Source: Diphasiastrum complanatum
Lineage: Eukaryota > Streptophyta > Lycopodiopsida > Lycopodiales > Lycopodiaceae
Assembly (NCBI GenBank): GCA_029204225.1
Contig: CM055100.1
Location: 25,985,106 to 26,049,105, forward strand
Reading direction: 5' to 3'
Length of the DNA: 64,000 nucleotides
The notes under the pieces are model-generated. The model ran no database searches and had not been told where the DNA came from. It was given only the letters and a program-made list of their open reading frames with translations. Numbering within the stretch: the stretch's first letter is position 1; every line of letters starts with the position of its first letter. Both the position numbers and the translations under genes were made by a program. Below are positions 1 through 10,789 of this stretch, one piece after another.

Positions 1-390
1 CCACAAAACTGGAAATTTCCAAAATTTCCTCCGTTTTCAACCAAATTTGATTCTGTAAATTGCCATGGCTCTCCATCACTACTCTTTGCAAATCCCTTGC
101 AAGCCCCATTGCGCCAAACGGCTATCCACATAGTGAATTATGAAGCCACCATCGGTGATTTCCCCGAAACCACCGAAACTGCAAGATTTTCCGTGAATTC
201 TCCTCGGAATCCACCTACGACGATCGTTCTGATCTTCCCCGAAGCTCCGATCGAAGGAACTTTGTTGTCTCCAGCCATTCAGACTGTCGATACCTTGTAT
301 GGAGTCCTCTCTCCTGAGAAGCTCTGAGTGCTATTTCTTCTGGTGAAAGACGCTATCCCATAGCTCCACCAGATCGTGCATACCTGCAAC
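1..390 (-). mobile_element. Leader and possible gag start of an LTR retrotransposon running off the window
   Basis: Read on the minus strand, this stretch follows a primer-binding-like site and has a short open frame from about 281 to 139 (46 codons, beginning MAGDNKVPS). That is where a Copia gag would start. No gag motif is visible before the window edge, so the protein assignment is only positional. The opposite frame (97-327 plus) is probably a shadow. Confidence 0.3.
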
Positions 391-402
391 ACCCTACTGC
401 TC
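391..402 (-). promoter_or_regulatory. tRNA-iMet-type primer binding site (one mismatch)
   Basis: On the minus strand the sequence TGGTATTAGAGC matches the plant Copia primer site TGGTATCAGAGC with one change. It follows sequence that behaves like an LTR end. Minus-strand DNA synthesis of an LTR element would be primed here. Confidence 0.5.
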
Positions 403-787
403 TAATACCAAGTTGAAATTATGTTAGGATCTAGTGCAGTATGCAGATCACATCACACAATCACCAAAGCTACTCCTCACAAGCTCTCAAAGATGGCACA
501 ACAAAAGCTAATAGATTACAAAGAAAGACTGTACATATAGAGTATTCACAAACTGCATGAAAAGGCCGGTGTCCTAAAATTGGCCTACTACCTGTCAAAC
601 TAAGGTCGGGCCCAATATGGCCAAATTTGACCACAAACTTGGGACATACCCCCAAGTATAGCAAGTACTGTAAATAACTCTGTACAGGCTAATTTTTCCT
701 ATGTGTGGCTACCCGGCTAACCCAAGTAGTCGTCTACAGGATCAGTGTCCGATCAATATATCCTAATGGGTCACGTCCCAAACACAA
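403..787 (-). repeat. Candidate LTR (boundaries uncertain)
   Basis: This sequence lies immediately 5' (minus strand) of the primer-binding-like site at 391-402 and upstream of it are Copia integrase remains. It contains no coding sequence I can recognise. No second copy is in the window, so the LTR call rests only on position. Confidence 0.3.
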
Positions 788-849
788 CCATATATAGTAA
801 ACCAAATAAATTGTACACCAATTACATCATCACATTTAGAGATTATACT

Positions 850-1640
850 AATGAATCAGATCAAAACTGATTTCTAACTTAGGTATCCTATTGTACATCC
901 TTCTCTTTGTCACCTGTGACTTCAGTTTCTCTTTATCCAAACCGCTTCTCTCTCCTCCATCTTGTCTCATCAATACAATGGTTGTCTTGTTTTTCAACTT
1001 CTTTATCATGTGAAATTCGAGGTCGTGGCTTAGCTTCACCCTCAATCAAGATCTTAGATAGACCTTCGTTATCTGCTTCTTTATCACCAGACCTGTGTGA
1101 TTAATCAAACACCACATCATGACTGATGTGCATGTGTCTTCCAACTGGATCATAACGTCGATAGCCCTTAGTTTGCTCTCTTCGTATCCTATAAAGATAT
1201 ATTCCAATGCTTTGATCTGCATATTTCTTCTCTCTTTCTAAGGGATATCGCCATAGGCTCTACATCCAAACACATGTAATCCATCCATCATGTGCTTCTT
1301 ACCACCAAATGCATCATCAAGTGTGTGATTGGGTGTCATCACTGCCCTACTTGATTCCACAACTATTTGATTCTTTCTTTCTGCTATTCCATATGTATCA
1401 ACCTTTGAAAACTATTGTGTCCCATGTTGCTTGCATACATCAATGAAAGAAGTAGATCTATACTACCACCATGATTAGATCTTAGCACCTTGATCTTGGC
1501 ACTTGAATGATTTTTCACCAATGCTTTCAAGTTCTTAAAACACTCAAATTCTTTCAATTTCTCTTTGATCATGTAGATCCATGTCTTCCTTCAAAAATCA
1601 TCAAGAAAGAATCAGAAAACCGATAACAAAACAAGTAATT
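850..1640 (-). pseudogene. Copia integrase to RT-linker fragment
   Basis: Minus-strand translation in shifting frames gives Copia integrase landmarks in order. These are a segment ending KIKVLRSNHGG (the second catalytic Asp region, normally RSDNGGEY, with Asp replaced), then a decayed ERKN-like segment. After these comes the conserved tail IGIYLYRIRREQTKGYR followed by YDPVGRHMHISHDVVFD. Several stops and frameshifts interrupt it. No RT or RNase H follows before the candidate LTR, so a large 3' deletion is likely. It is a dead copy and no function is expected. Confidence 0.6.
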
Positions 1641-1776
1641 CTCTAGGATTAACATAATCGCAAAAATAAAATCATAGGAGCAACTCTCTACACAAGATTC
1701 ATAAGCAACTATATAAAGTAAAGTCATAATTACAAGCTAAATACTAATTATAGCTTTGATTGTACTAGCCCATTAG

Positions 1777-2093
<317 letters not shown>

Positions 2094-2269
2094 ATGATTA
2101 ATGTTTACAATCTACTTTCAAAGCATTCATCGCACATTCCTCCATGCTAGCATAACAGCTTCAAACTTTATTCAAAACCACATTAAGTCAAAGCATCAAA
2201 ATCAAAGTAGAAAGAAAAAGTTTTTATTTTAGAAGTTTACATCCTTACGCTTCAAATAATATTTTTTAT

Positions 2270-2930
2270 GCCAAGCTTAGCTCTAAAGGACTCAAACTTA
2301 TCTTTGCTTAGGGATTTGGTATATATATCAGTCAGTTGTATTGTTGTGCTACAATGACTGCAATGAGTCAATCCACATCCTTTGAGTGCAGTTTTTCATG
2401 TATAAAATAATGTTTTACTTCAATAAGTTGTGTTTTGGCATGATATACTAAATTTTTTGCTAGCTACATCCCGCTTTGGCTATCACTGAATATGGTCATA
2501 CTTTTTATTTGTCTCATATCAATTTCATTGAGTAATTGTCATAGTCATATTGCTTCTTGGGTTGCTAAATTCAAGGCCTTATATACAGCTTTTGTGTTAG
2601 AAAGTGATATAGTGTCTTGCTTTTTACTTGACCAACCATTTTTAATGCAAAAGTATAACCCGTACTTGATCTTTTATTATCCATGCTATTAGCCCAATCA
2701 GCATCAACATAACTTTGTGGCTTAGGCAAACCATACCATCTCAAATAAACCAAAGCAAAATTTGGTGTTCCTTTCACATGCCTCAGAATTCTTTTGGTGG
2801 TTTTCCAATGATCCATTGTGTGGCTGCCATAAATTGGCTAACCAAGATCACAACATAACAAATGTTTGGTTATTTTTCGGTAAGATATATGAGGCTTCCA
2901 ACTAGTTGACGAAAGAAACTAGTTGTGGAA
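2270..2930 (-). pseudogene. Copia reverse transcriptase end and RNase H fragment
   Basis: The minus-strand translation contains LVGSLIYLTEK and the Copia RNase H motif YVDADWANSMDNKRSSTGY (2571-2816). Further on, in another frame, is a tail resembling the KHIE/REK region of RNase H. Frameshifts and stops separate the pieces. It ends abruptly at about 2930, where sequence on the opposite strand resembles a different Copia copy, so this is a rearrangement junction. Confidence 0.65.
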
Positions 2931-3118
2931 CTCATGTACGATCCTCTACAACTATGTCAGATATCTATTGCTACTTGTATGAGGTATAATGAGTTTGAGT
3001 TAGTACTTGGTATATTAATCTACTATCTTCATCAGTATCATGTACTCCAAGCTTTGAACACTTCCACCTCAATCAGTAAATATTTACTTTGCCATTATAG
3101 ACTTGGTCATGTTAGCTA
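2931..3118 (+). pseudogene. Copia gag-pre-integrase piece (left half of a split older element)
   Basis: The plus-strand frame ends in LLCHYRLGHVSY, the zinc-binding His region at the start of Copia integrase (usually LWHxRLGH). The reading stops where the LTR at 3119 begins. The continuation of the same kind of element is found after 9942, so the gag-only retrotransposon at 3119-9937 appears to have inserted into this copy. Confidence 0.55.
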
Positions 3119-3758
3119 TGTGAAAATTGTCAACATTTCCTAGCTAGTTTGAGGCCTAAACTGGCAATTTTTGTACATAGTTTTGGATCTAACCTTTCAC
3201 ACATGTGAAAGAGGCCTAGATACTTTTATTTTAGTATATATTTCATATTGAAAAAGTCTCAAACTTCAGGACCTTTGAAATGACACCAAAATCATGTTAT
3301 TTGGACATATAGGCCAAAATTGGCTATTTTAGGCTATTGGTGTCCTAAAATTGGGTCCTAAGTTCTAGAGAGAGGAGAGAGAGTCATCTCTCTCACCTAT
3401 ATTAGGCTGAAATTTGAGGAGAACAATGTATTGTTGAGAGAGATCAATAGATCATTGTCACAGTTTCTTCCTCCATTGAGAGCATTGCTTTGTGTATTGT
3501 CTTCAAGCTTTTGTGTATGATCTTAAGAGGTTTCCAAAAGTGGTAGGTTGTTGTTGTAGGGCTGGTATGTTGTTGTTTTTGGCTGCCATCAGTACCTTTT
3601 ACTAGTTTCTTTTGTCTCTTGAATGCTTTGTCAAGTTCATGTGTATCAAAGGTAGCATTAGGATGCTTTGCCATTTCTAGCTTTTGTAGCTTGTTGTGCA
3701 AAGATCTTAGCCAAGTATTTTGGGAGTTTGGACCCATTCAAGATCCACTTTTTTCACA
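3119..3758 (+). repeat. 5' LTR of the gag-only element
   Basis: It begins TGTGAAAA and ends TTTTCACA, an 8-bp terminal inverted repeat, and matches 9283-9937 along its length. An internal inverted motif TTTCACACATGTGAAA lies at 3195-3210. The 3' LTR carries a short insertion relative to this one. Confidence 0.85.
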
Positions 3759-3770
3759 TGGTATCAGAGC
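3759..3770 (+). promoter_or_regulatory. Primer binding site, tRNA-iMet type
   Basis: TGGTATCAGAGC directly abuts the LTR end with no spacer. This is the standard plant Copia primer site complementary to the initiator Met tRNA 3' end. Confidence 0.85.
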
Positions 3771-4058
3771 TGGCTGGCTGTTATTTTTAGTAAGATTTTC
3801 ATTAATGGTGATATTTGGATGTTTGATCAAGTTCTAGCATGAATATGCATTACATTGTTGATCAAATCTTACTAACCTTTGTTTGTTGAGTTGAACTTGT
3901 GGATCAAAAGCATATTTCAGGTCTATTGAGGATCAGAGACTGAGAAGAAACTATTTTGGATCAGATCATAACACCTAATCATTTGTTGATTGTGAGGCTT
4001 GTGCATATTCAATACTAATAATGTTCTGTTCAATCTATTGTTGACAATCTCCACTTTT

Positions 4059-4138
4059 GTGGATGAACACTCTCCTTTGTGGATGAACACTCTCCTTAAG
4101 TGGATGAACCTTCTCCTATAGTGGATGACAAATACTCT
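4059..4138 (+). repeat. Four-unit ~20-bp minisatellite in the leader
   Basis: Four successive units start GTGGATGA (about 4059, 4079, 4100 and 4121). The first two are nearly identical (GTGGATGAACACTCTCCTT) and the last is degenerate. Confidence 0.8.
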
Positions 4139-4764
4139 TTGAGCAATTTTGTAATTTTCCAAAAGGCTGAGCAAAGCTCCCACTTGGATGAAAGATCCCC
4201 TTTTGGGTGAATAGATTGTCAACAATCTTTTGCATAAATTTTGGTGTACTTTGTTGAGCATGTAAGTAACTCTCCTTATGTAATTTGATTGGAGCATTTG
4301 CTGGAAGGTTTTAGCCATTATGCAAATGTGTTTTCAGGTTCTTAACAGGTTGAGGAACATTCTCATGTGAAGTGATCTTAGATCTACATCTAAACACCAA
4401 GATTTGACAAGCTAGTGAAGCTAGTCTTGTGATTCACTAAGTGTGCTCTTTCTTTCACCTCTAAAGCATGTACTTATCACTTGACAGAGTTTATAAAATT
4501 TTAGAAGTGTGGTTTACATGTGGTTTTACAGGTTGAATCAATACCTTAGTGTGTTGATCATATGTTGATCAAGTTTGTTCAATTCTAGGTATTCTTGGCA
4601 GCCTAGTCTTTTGTATTTTCTAAGAATGCAAGTAACTTTTCAAACCATAACTTGATTTGGTTGGTTACTTGCTGAAAAGTTTGAGAGCTTAAGCAAGAGT
4701 GTGTTTAGGTTGGTTTGAGTTTATAATCCATTCTTAGTGTGTGCAAAGTGTTGCATGTGTTTTC

Positions 4765-5506
4765 TGTGGAAAAAGTACAAAAAGGACCAAGAGTGGATCC
4801 TAATCTGATCCTCAAGAGGGATTGGTTGTCAGATTACTTGATCTATCAATCTACTTGAGATTAAGATCAATCTAGATCAATTCTAAACACAAAATCCTAA
4901 CAAGAACAATCATTAATTGAAGGTAGGTGTAACTTTCCGGTTTCACACATGTGAAACACTGTCTGAGTACGGACTCCAATCCGAAAATCTACTACACATT
5001 GATAGAACCTCAAAACAATCAAAACAAATGTAGACAAATGGAGAGAATCACTCAAAATTGCTTCCAAAACCAAGATTGGTGTCTCACATTGATTATAGCC
5101 AAATAAGCCTATATATATACACTTCTTGGAGCTCGAGGTACTGATCATGCATCAGATTTCACACGTGTGAGGATGCCTTGTCACCATCATGCAATTTGAC
5201 ACTTGGATCGAAACTTTCCATTTTGGAAATTTTTGGTCTATTTTCCTATTATATGGAGACCTTCATGAAAATCTTCTAGAAGCAAAAACTTGCCTACTTT
5301 AACTATTCATGTGTCATATCTCTAGAGAATTAGTTTTTGGCCATTTTAGCCACTAGAACTTGAATTAAATCATATGTACAACATATTTGATTATGGTACA
5401 TGAAAAATACACTAATTTCACACGTGGGAACAGGCTCCACACATGTGAATCTATCCTATATACAAGATTTTTGGATTCTACCAAGCTTATTTTTGCATTT
5501 TTCACA
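4765..5506 (-). repeat. 3' LTR of the nested element
   Basis: On the minus strand it follows a short purine-rich tract (5507-5516) and starts TGTGAAAAATGC. On the plus strand it starts TGTGGAAAA and ends TTTTTCACA. About 190 bp (5315-5506) are repeated at 6985-7184. It contains TTTCACACATGTGAAA (4941-4956) and two related motifs. Confidence 0.8.
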
Positions 5507-5524
5507 CTCCTCAAAAATCTAGCT

Positions 5525-6971
5525 TGGTAAATCTAGCATAGATCTATCTATAACTCCAAGAGCCAATCTTAATTTTACAAATGGATCTTTAGGCAATGCC
5601 TTGGTGAGTATATCAGCAATGCAATCTGATGATGAAACATGAATAAGCTTGATCTCCTTTGCTTGCACTTTCTCCCTCACGAAATGATGTGCAATCTCGA
5701 TGTGCTTTGTTTGAGCATGGAAGACTGGATTGTTTGGAAGTTGTTGAGCTACTTGATTATCACACTATATGCATGGAATGTCTTCATCCTTGATCACATG
5801 TGGCTCCTCCAAAAGCCTTTTAAGCCAAAGAACCTCTTTTGTTTTGTTGTCATAGCTTTATACTCGGATTCTGTTGATGAAAGAGAGATGGTATCTTGCT
5901 TTTTGGAAAGCCAAGATATAGCTCCTCCACATAAGAATGTAGCAAATCCACTTATGGATCTTCTATCCATCTTGTCACCTGCAAAACTTGAGTCCGGATA
6001 TGCTCTTAAACAAATATTAGTCCTTTCATAAACTGTGCCAAAGTCTTTTGTAGCCGAGATGTACCTTAACACCCTTTTTGCTCCTTTCCAATGACATATT
6101 AATGGACTTTGCATGTATTGCCTCAATTTGCCAACACAAAAACTAAGATCAGGTCTAGTGATGGTTAAGTATATCAAGGAACCAATAAGCATTCTATAGG
6201 TAGTGATGTCCTCAAAGGATGCTTCATCACTTTCCTTAGAAACTTTTACACTTAGTTCCATGGGATTTTCAACTCCTTTACAATCAATCATGCCAAATTT
6301 TGCTAAGATTGATCTAGCATACTTAGATTGACATATGAAAGTAAAATCATTACTTCTAGAGACTTCTATTCCAAGTATTACTTTAAGAAGTCCTAGATCT
6401 ACCATTCTAAATTCACTAGACAAGGAAACTTTTACATTCTTGATGCCATCTAGATCATTTCCTGTGAGTATAATGTCATCAACATATAAAACTAAGATAA
6501 TGAACTTCCCATCATTACATTTGTAGTACAATGATGGTTCATAAGAGCTTACAACAAATCCAATGGAAATAAGATAGGAATGCAACCTAGAGTACCATGC
6601 TCTTGGTGCTTGCTTGAGTCCATAAAGACTCTTCTTCAAGAAACACACCTTGTCTTCTTCTCCATCTTTGGGAAGCCCTCGGGTTGGCACATGTAGATTT
6701 ACTCTTCCAAGAATCCATTCAAGAAAGCATTTGTCACATCAAGTTGGAAGAGCTCCCATTTGAAAGAAGTTGCAAGACATATGATTAATCTAATGGTCAC
6801 AAACTTTGCAACAGGTGCAAAGGTTTCATCATAATCTATGTCTTTGACTTGCAAAAAACCTTTTGCTACAAGTCTAGATTTGTACTTATGAATGGAACCA
6901 TCTTGATTATATTTCAAGTTGTCCTCTACACATGGGATGTGACAGCTATTCAAAATATTTGGCTCATGCAA
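5525..6971 (-). pseudogene. Copia RT and RNase H of the nested element
   Basis: The reading runs from 6971 leftwards. First comes RT N-terminal sequence ([20 protein letters not shown], then [13 protein letters not shown]). A frame break follows near 6695, then [13 protein letters not shown] and the catalytic box LYVDDIIL. RNase H follows with AYPDSSFAGDKMDRRS and SLSSTESEYKAM. After another frameshift the C-terminal tail reaches about 5525, next to the polypurine tract. In RNase H the usual YSDSD box reads YPDSS. A defective relic; the catalytic YVDD is still intact. Confidence 0.85.
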
Positions 6972-6984
6972 TCATTAGATTGGT

Positions 6985-7184
6985 GCCATGTGTCATATCT
7001 CTAGAAAACTAGTTTTTGGCCATTTTAGCCACTAGAACTTGAATTAAATCATATGTACAACATATATGATTATGGTACATGAAAAGTACACTATTTTCAC
7101 ACGTGGGAACAGGCTCCACACATGTGTGTCTATCCTATATACAAGATTTTTGGCTTCTACCAAGCTTATTTTGCATTTTTCACA
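6985..7184 (-). repeat. Truncated 5' LTR of the nested element
   Basis: It matches 5315-5506 and ends at the target duplication TTTTC (7185-7189). Everything from mid-LTR to inside RT was lost at its left end. Confidence 0.75.
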
Positions 7185-7346
7185 TTTTCAAACTTCCTGT
7201 CTATGCTTGGAAACCAGACAGATTCAAGATAGAAGTGTTTTAGGGTCCTAGATCTTCTGAGATCTCCTTATCCATCATTTGTTGAGAGGAAAGTGAGTGC
7301 TAGGTGCATTAGGAGAGAGACTAAAAGTTGAAGAATCATTATATTT

Positions 7347-8214
7347 ATGGCTTCCAATGGTGGGATCATGTTAGAAACTAATGATAGGTTGAGTTCATCA
7401 AACTGCTCTACCTGGAAAGTGAGGATGGAATCCTTACTTGAGTTGAATTAACTCATGGACATAGTTGCAAGAACTGAAGAGAGACCACCCACAGTTCAAG
7501 AGCAACAAAGGTTTGATAAGAAGGCTAAAAGGGCTCTTCATATCATTAAAATGAACGTTACCAATGAACTTCTCAAGGAAGTTGGTAAAAGTCAGTGCAA
7601 GTGAGGCATGGAATGCCTTGAAGAAGCTCTTTGAATCAAAGTCCACATCTAGGGTATTGACCCTAAGGAGGAAAATATTTTCTAGTAGGCAAAGAGAGGG
7701 AGAAAGTACTCATACATTTGTCTTGAGGGTTAAGTCCTTAAGTGATGATCTAGCATGCATTGATGAAAGCATAAAAGATGGTGAAATAGTCCAAGTTATG
7801 TTGAATGGTTTGCTAGATGAACATGCTAACCTTGTGCAAAGTTTTGCCATTCAAAGAGTCTTGCCAAGTGTGGTTGACTTGCAAGAAATCTTATTGGCTG
7901 AAGAACATAGGTTGCAATCAAAGCTTGATGGTGCATCCTTGCAAGGTGGAGGTGAAGAGGCTTTCTTCACAAAAGGAAAAGTCAAAGGCAAAGGTGAAGG
8001 CAAAGGGAAATGTTCCAAAGGTGGTAACTCGGATCATGATGATCACTCTTCCTCCTCCTCTTCTACTTCTTTTAGAAAGAAAGAAAAGTCAAAGTTCAAG
8101 TGCTTTTATTATGGGATAAAAGGTCATTTTGCAAATGAATGTCATAAGAAGCAAAGTAATGAAGGTAGCAAGCAAAACAACTTTTGTACTTCTAATGAGG
8201 ATCTAGATTCTTGA
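7347..8214 (+). pseudogene. Copia gag (UBN2-like) with zinc knuckle, degenerate
   Basis: The frame opens MASNGGIMLE, then SSNCSTWKVRMESLLELN, typical of the gag family repeated elsewhere in this window. There is an in-frame TAA at 7449-7451 and a +1 shift near 7587. After that the frame is open for 216 codons to 8214. The C-terminal half has a Lys/Gly-rich stretch and a zinc knuckle reading CFYYGIKGHFANEC, where the second Cys ligand is Tyr. Gag would form the particle and bind RNA. It is followed by a stop and not by a protease domain. Confidence 0.85.
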
Positions 8215-8477
8215 TGAGATCTTGTGGGATGTTAATCATGTGTTTGAGAGGGAGTATCTTCAGAGGTTCAGATCTAAAGATGTCTATAAATGTAAAGTCC
8301 TTGATGTTTTATTGGAAGATCAAGATGTTGATCTTGAATTGCGTCATCAACACCAAGAGGCAAGTAGCAATTGGAAGCTAGTCAAAAGCATCAAAGGGGA
8401 GCCACATGGGCAAAGCATTTTGGATCTATTTTTAAGGTTCTTGAAGGTTCAAGTAAGGTTCTTGGAGCAGCAAGGAA

Positions 8478-9269
8478 GTGTCCTTTTACTTTACCTTACT
8501 CATGTATGAACATTGTCATGTCAATGTGTTGGAATTGTCAAAATTCAATGAAACTAGTTTCATAGTTTTGCATCCTTTGGATCTTGGAGATGGAATAGCT
8601 ATCATTGCTGGTTTTTATGATCAAGTACATGCATTCATTCAAAGTTCAATATCGAAGTGGATCTTGAAAGATATTGAAGTGGTCAATATGTTTACTTTTG
8701 AGCAAAGTTCAAGATCTAGCATCCTAGTGTTGGCAAATTGGCAAATTGTTGACAATGTAAGATGCAAATCTTGTGGAGATACTTCAAGTATTTCAAGTTC
8801 AGGTTTTGCTCATTCAAATGGAGCAGAGAACACATCATTTTGGCATTCATTCACTCAAGGGCTTTCATGGATTGGAGATCTACAAAGGCAAGGTGGTGAT
8901 GGAGGTTCATTCATGGAGATACATGGTGCAGTCACTATGGGCATGGTGGAATGTGGAGGAGGCATGCAAACACTTGTTGGTTACTTTCACTTACAACTTG
9001 TTTGCTGCTGTTTTACAGAGAATTCAAAGGTGGATACATGGAGGAATCCTTTCATTATGATTCTATGCTCTTCTACATGTATTATGTTCACCATTCTATG
9101 TAAAATTGATGTAAGAAATAGTGAAGCATCCTATATGGACACTATTATCTATATCAATTATGTTGTACTTCATATTGTACATATTAGAACACTTGAGAAG
9201 AGATCTATTATCATGTTGGAGATTATTCTTAGGTTGGAGCAAAGTAGTGTTGTAAAACTAGCAAGTTAA
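8478..9269 (+). CDS. Hypothetical 263-residue ORF between gag and polypurine tract
   Basis: An uninterrupted 263-codon frame runs from an ATG at 8478 to a stop at 9267-9269, four bases before the polypurine tract. I recognise no domain. It has a CKSCGDTSSISSSG segment, a Gly-rich middle and a hydrophobic, Cys-rich stretch near residues 165-210 (QLVCCCF, MILCSSTCIMFTILC) that might be membrane-associated. Such a long open frame is unusual in AT-rich decayed DNA, and the upstream gag has both a stop and a frameshift. The position corresponds to where some LTR elements carry an extra (env-like) ORF. It could still be chance: a 95-codon frame overlaps it, and no homologue is visible in the window. 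Confidence 0.3.
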   Translation: MSFYFTLLMYEHCHVNVLELSKFNETSFIVLHPLDLGDGIAIIAGFYDQVHAFIQSSISKWILKDIEVVNMFTFEQSSRSSILVLANWQIVDNVRCKSCGDTSSISSSGFAHSNGAENTSFWHSFTQGLSWIGDLQRQGGDGGSFMEIHGAVTMGMVECGGGMQTLVGYFHLQLVCCCFTENSKVDTWRNPFIMILCSSTCIMFTILCKIDVRNSEASYMDTIIYINYVVLHIVHIRTLEKRSIIMLEIILRLEQSSVVKLAS

Positions 9270-9272
9270 GTT

Positions 9273-9282
9273 TAAGAGGGAG
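9273..9282 (+). promoter_or_regulatory. Polypurine tract
   Basis: TAAGAGGGAG directly precedes the 3' LTR. It is the expected site for plus-strand priming. Confidence 0.7.
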
Positions 9283-9937
9283 TATGAAAATTGTCAACAT
9301 TTCCTAGCTAGTTTGAGGCCTAAATTGGCAATTTTTGTACATAGTTTTGGATCTAGCATTTCACACGTGTGAAAGAGGCCTAGATACTTTCATTTTAGTA
9401 TATTTTTTATGTTGAAGAAATCTCAAACTTCAGGACCTTCAAAATGACACCAAAATCATGTTATTTGGACATATAGGCCAAAATTGGCTATTTTAGGCTA
9501 CTGGTGCCCTAAAATTGGGTCCTAAGTTCTAGAGAGAGGAGAGAGATTCATCTCTCTCTCCTATATTAGGCTGAAATTTGTGGAGAACAGGTTGGAGAAG
9601 CATATTGTATTGTTGAGAGAGATCAATAGATCATTGTCACAGTTTCTTCCTCCATTGTGAGCATTGCTTTGTGTATTGTCTTCAAGCTTTTGTGTATGAT
9701 CTTAAGAGGTTTCCAAAAGTGGTAGGCTGTTGTTGTAGGGCTGGTATGTTGTTGTTTTTGGTTGCCATCAGTATCTTTTATTACTTTCTTTTGTCTCTTG
9801 AATACTTTGTCAAGTTCATGTGTATCAAAGGTAGCATTAGGATGCTTTGCCATTTCTAGCTTTTGTAGCTTGTTGTGCAAAGATCTTAGCCAAGTATTTT
9901 GGGAGTTTGGATCCATTCAAGATCCACTTTTTTCACA
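9283..9937 (+). repeat. 3' LTR of the gag-only element
   Basis: It matches 3119-3758 with scattered substitutions and a short insertion (around 9583-9603). Its first bases are TATGAAAA instead of TGTGAAAA. It contains the perfect 16-bp palindrome TTTCACACGTGTGAAA at 9359-9374. Confidence 0.85.
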
Positions 9938-9942
9938 AACTA

Positions 9943-10764
9943 CAGTAGTATTGTGCACATGTATAAGCAAAATCTACTACATGACTTGGATTTTTTTAGC
10001 AATACAAATTATCCAATATATATGAAAGACATATTTTAGGAAAGCATGCAAGAAAACCATTCAAGTCTAATCATGTACATACTTACAAAAAATGTCTTGA
10101 TATTGTGCATAGTGACGTTTGTGGTTCAGTGCATATTTCATTCCTAGGGGGAACAAAGTATTGCTTGACTTTCCTAGGTATTTTTTCATGAGGTGTGTAA
10201 TATACTCCTTATAGCAAAAGTCTGAGCTTTTAAATCCATTAAAATGTTCATAGCAAAAACTCCTTGATCAGATGGTGGAGGAAAATACATCTCTAATTAC
10301 TAAAAACTATATTGTCAAAAGAATTTGATATGACAAATCTAGGAGAAGCACAGTTTTTCCTTGGTATCCAGATTTATAGAGATAGGAACAATAGAGCACA
10401 TTATAGATGTAAGCAAAGATACATTGATAATATACTGCATGACTATAATTTTCAGAATTGTAAACTTAGTAAATTTCCAATGGATCTAGCCATTAAATTG
10501 TCTAAGGATCATTGCTATCAGACAGATGCAGAAAGACAACAAATGGAGTATCAATTTCACTCATTCATTGGATCTCTCATGTATGCCATAGTTTGTACTA
10601 GGTCAGACATTGCTTATGTAATCAACATATTGAGCCAGTTCATGTCAAAACCTAGAGTAATGCATTGGAAGACACTTATCAAAGTGCTAAGATATTTAGA
10701 GGCCCACATCCAATTAGTTGATGAAATTGTGTTGCATCAACTAGTTCACGCTTATTCTCACTAG
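9943..10764 (+). pseudogene. Right half of the split older Copia element (integrase, RT and RNase H remains)
   Basis: After a non-matching stretch, the plus strand gives GKHARKPFKS and LDIVHSDVCGS, the start of the Copia integrase core with its first catalytic Asp. A decayed DGGGKYIS box follows. From 10312 a 150-codon frame starts EFDMTNLGEAQFFLGIQIY and continues to SRSDIAY-like and MHWKTLIKVLRYL boxes of RT/RNase H. The RT catalytic region is deleted. This fits continuation of the copy interrupted at 3118. Confidence 0.65.
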
Positions 10765-10789
10765 GCAACTTTTTACCAGCTTAATTTGG

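Larger units (their letters stand above)
4765..7184 (-). mobile_element. Nested minus-strand Copia element, internally deleted
   Basis: A complete 3' LTR (4765-5506), the 3' part of pol, and a remnant of the 5' LTR (6985-7184) lie between perfect 5-bp target duplications TTTTC (4760-4764 and 7185-7189). The primer site, gag, protease, integrase and N-terminal RT are missing, and LTR sequence joins RT coding DNA near 6972-6985. Its LTR start (TGTGGAAAAAGTAC, then GGACC) resembles that of the element at 56147-61866, so the two may be one family. The insertion splits the leader of the gag-only element. Confidence 0.8.
3119..9937 (+). mobile_element. Gag-only (TR-GAG-like) Copia-type LTR retrotransposon with a nested insertion
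   Basis: Two direct LTRs (3119-3758 and 9283-9937) bracket a primer site, a long leader, one gag pseudogene, a ~1 kb 3' region and a polypurine tract. The flanking pentamers AGCTA (3114-3118) and AACTA (9938-9942) look like one target duplication with a single change. No protease, integrase, RT or RNase H in the plus orientation lies between the LTRs. The only pol remains are on the minus strand and belong to a separate nested element (4765-7184). The element therefore looks non-autonomous and would have needed proteins from a relative. Alternatively, pol was lost by deletion after insertion. Confidence 0.75.

Noticed and set aside
5639-6031. 130-codon plus-strand frame
   Set aside because: Shadow of the minus-strand Copia RNase H.
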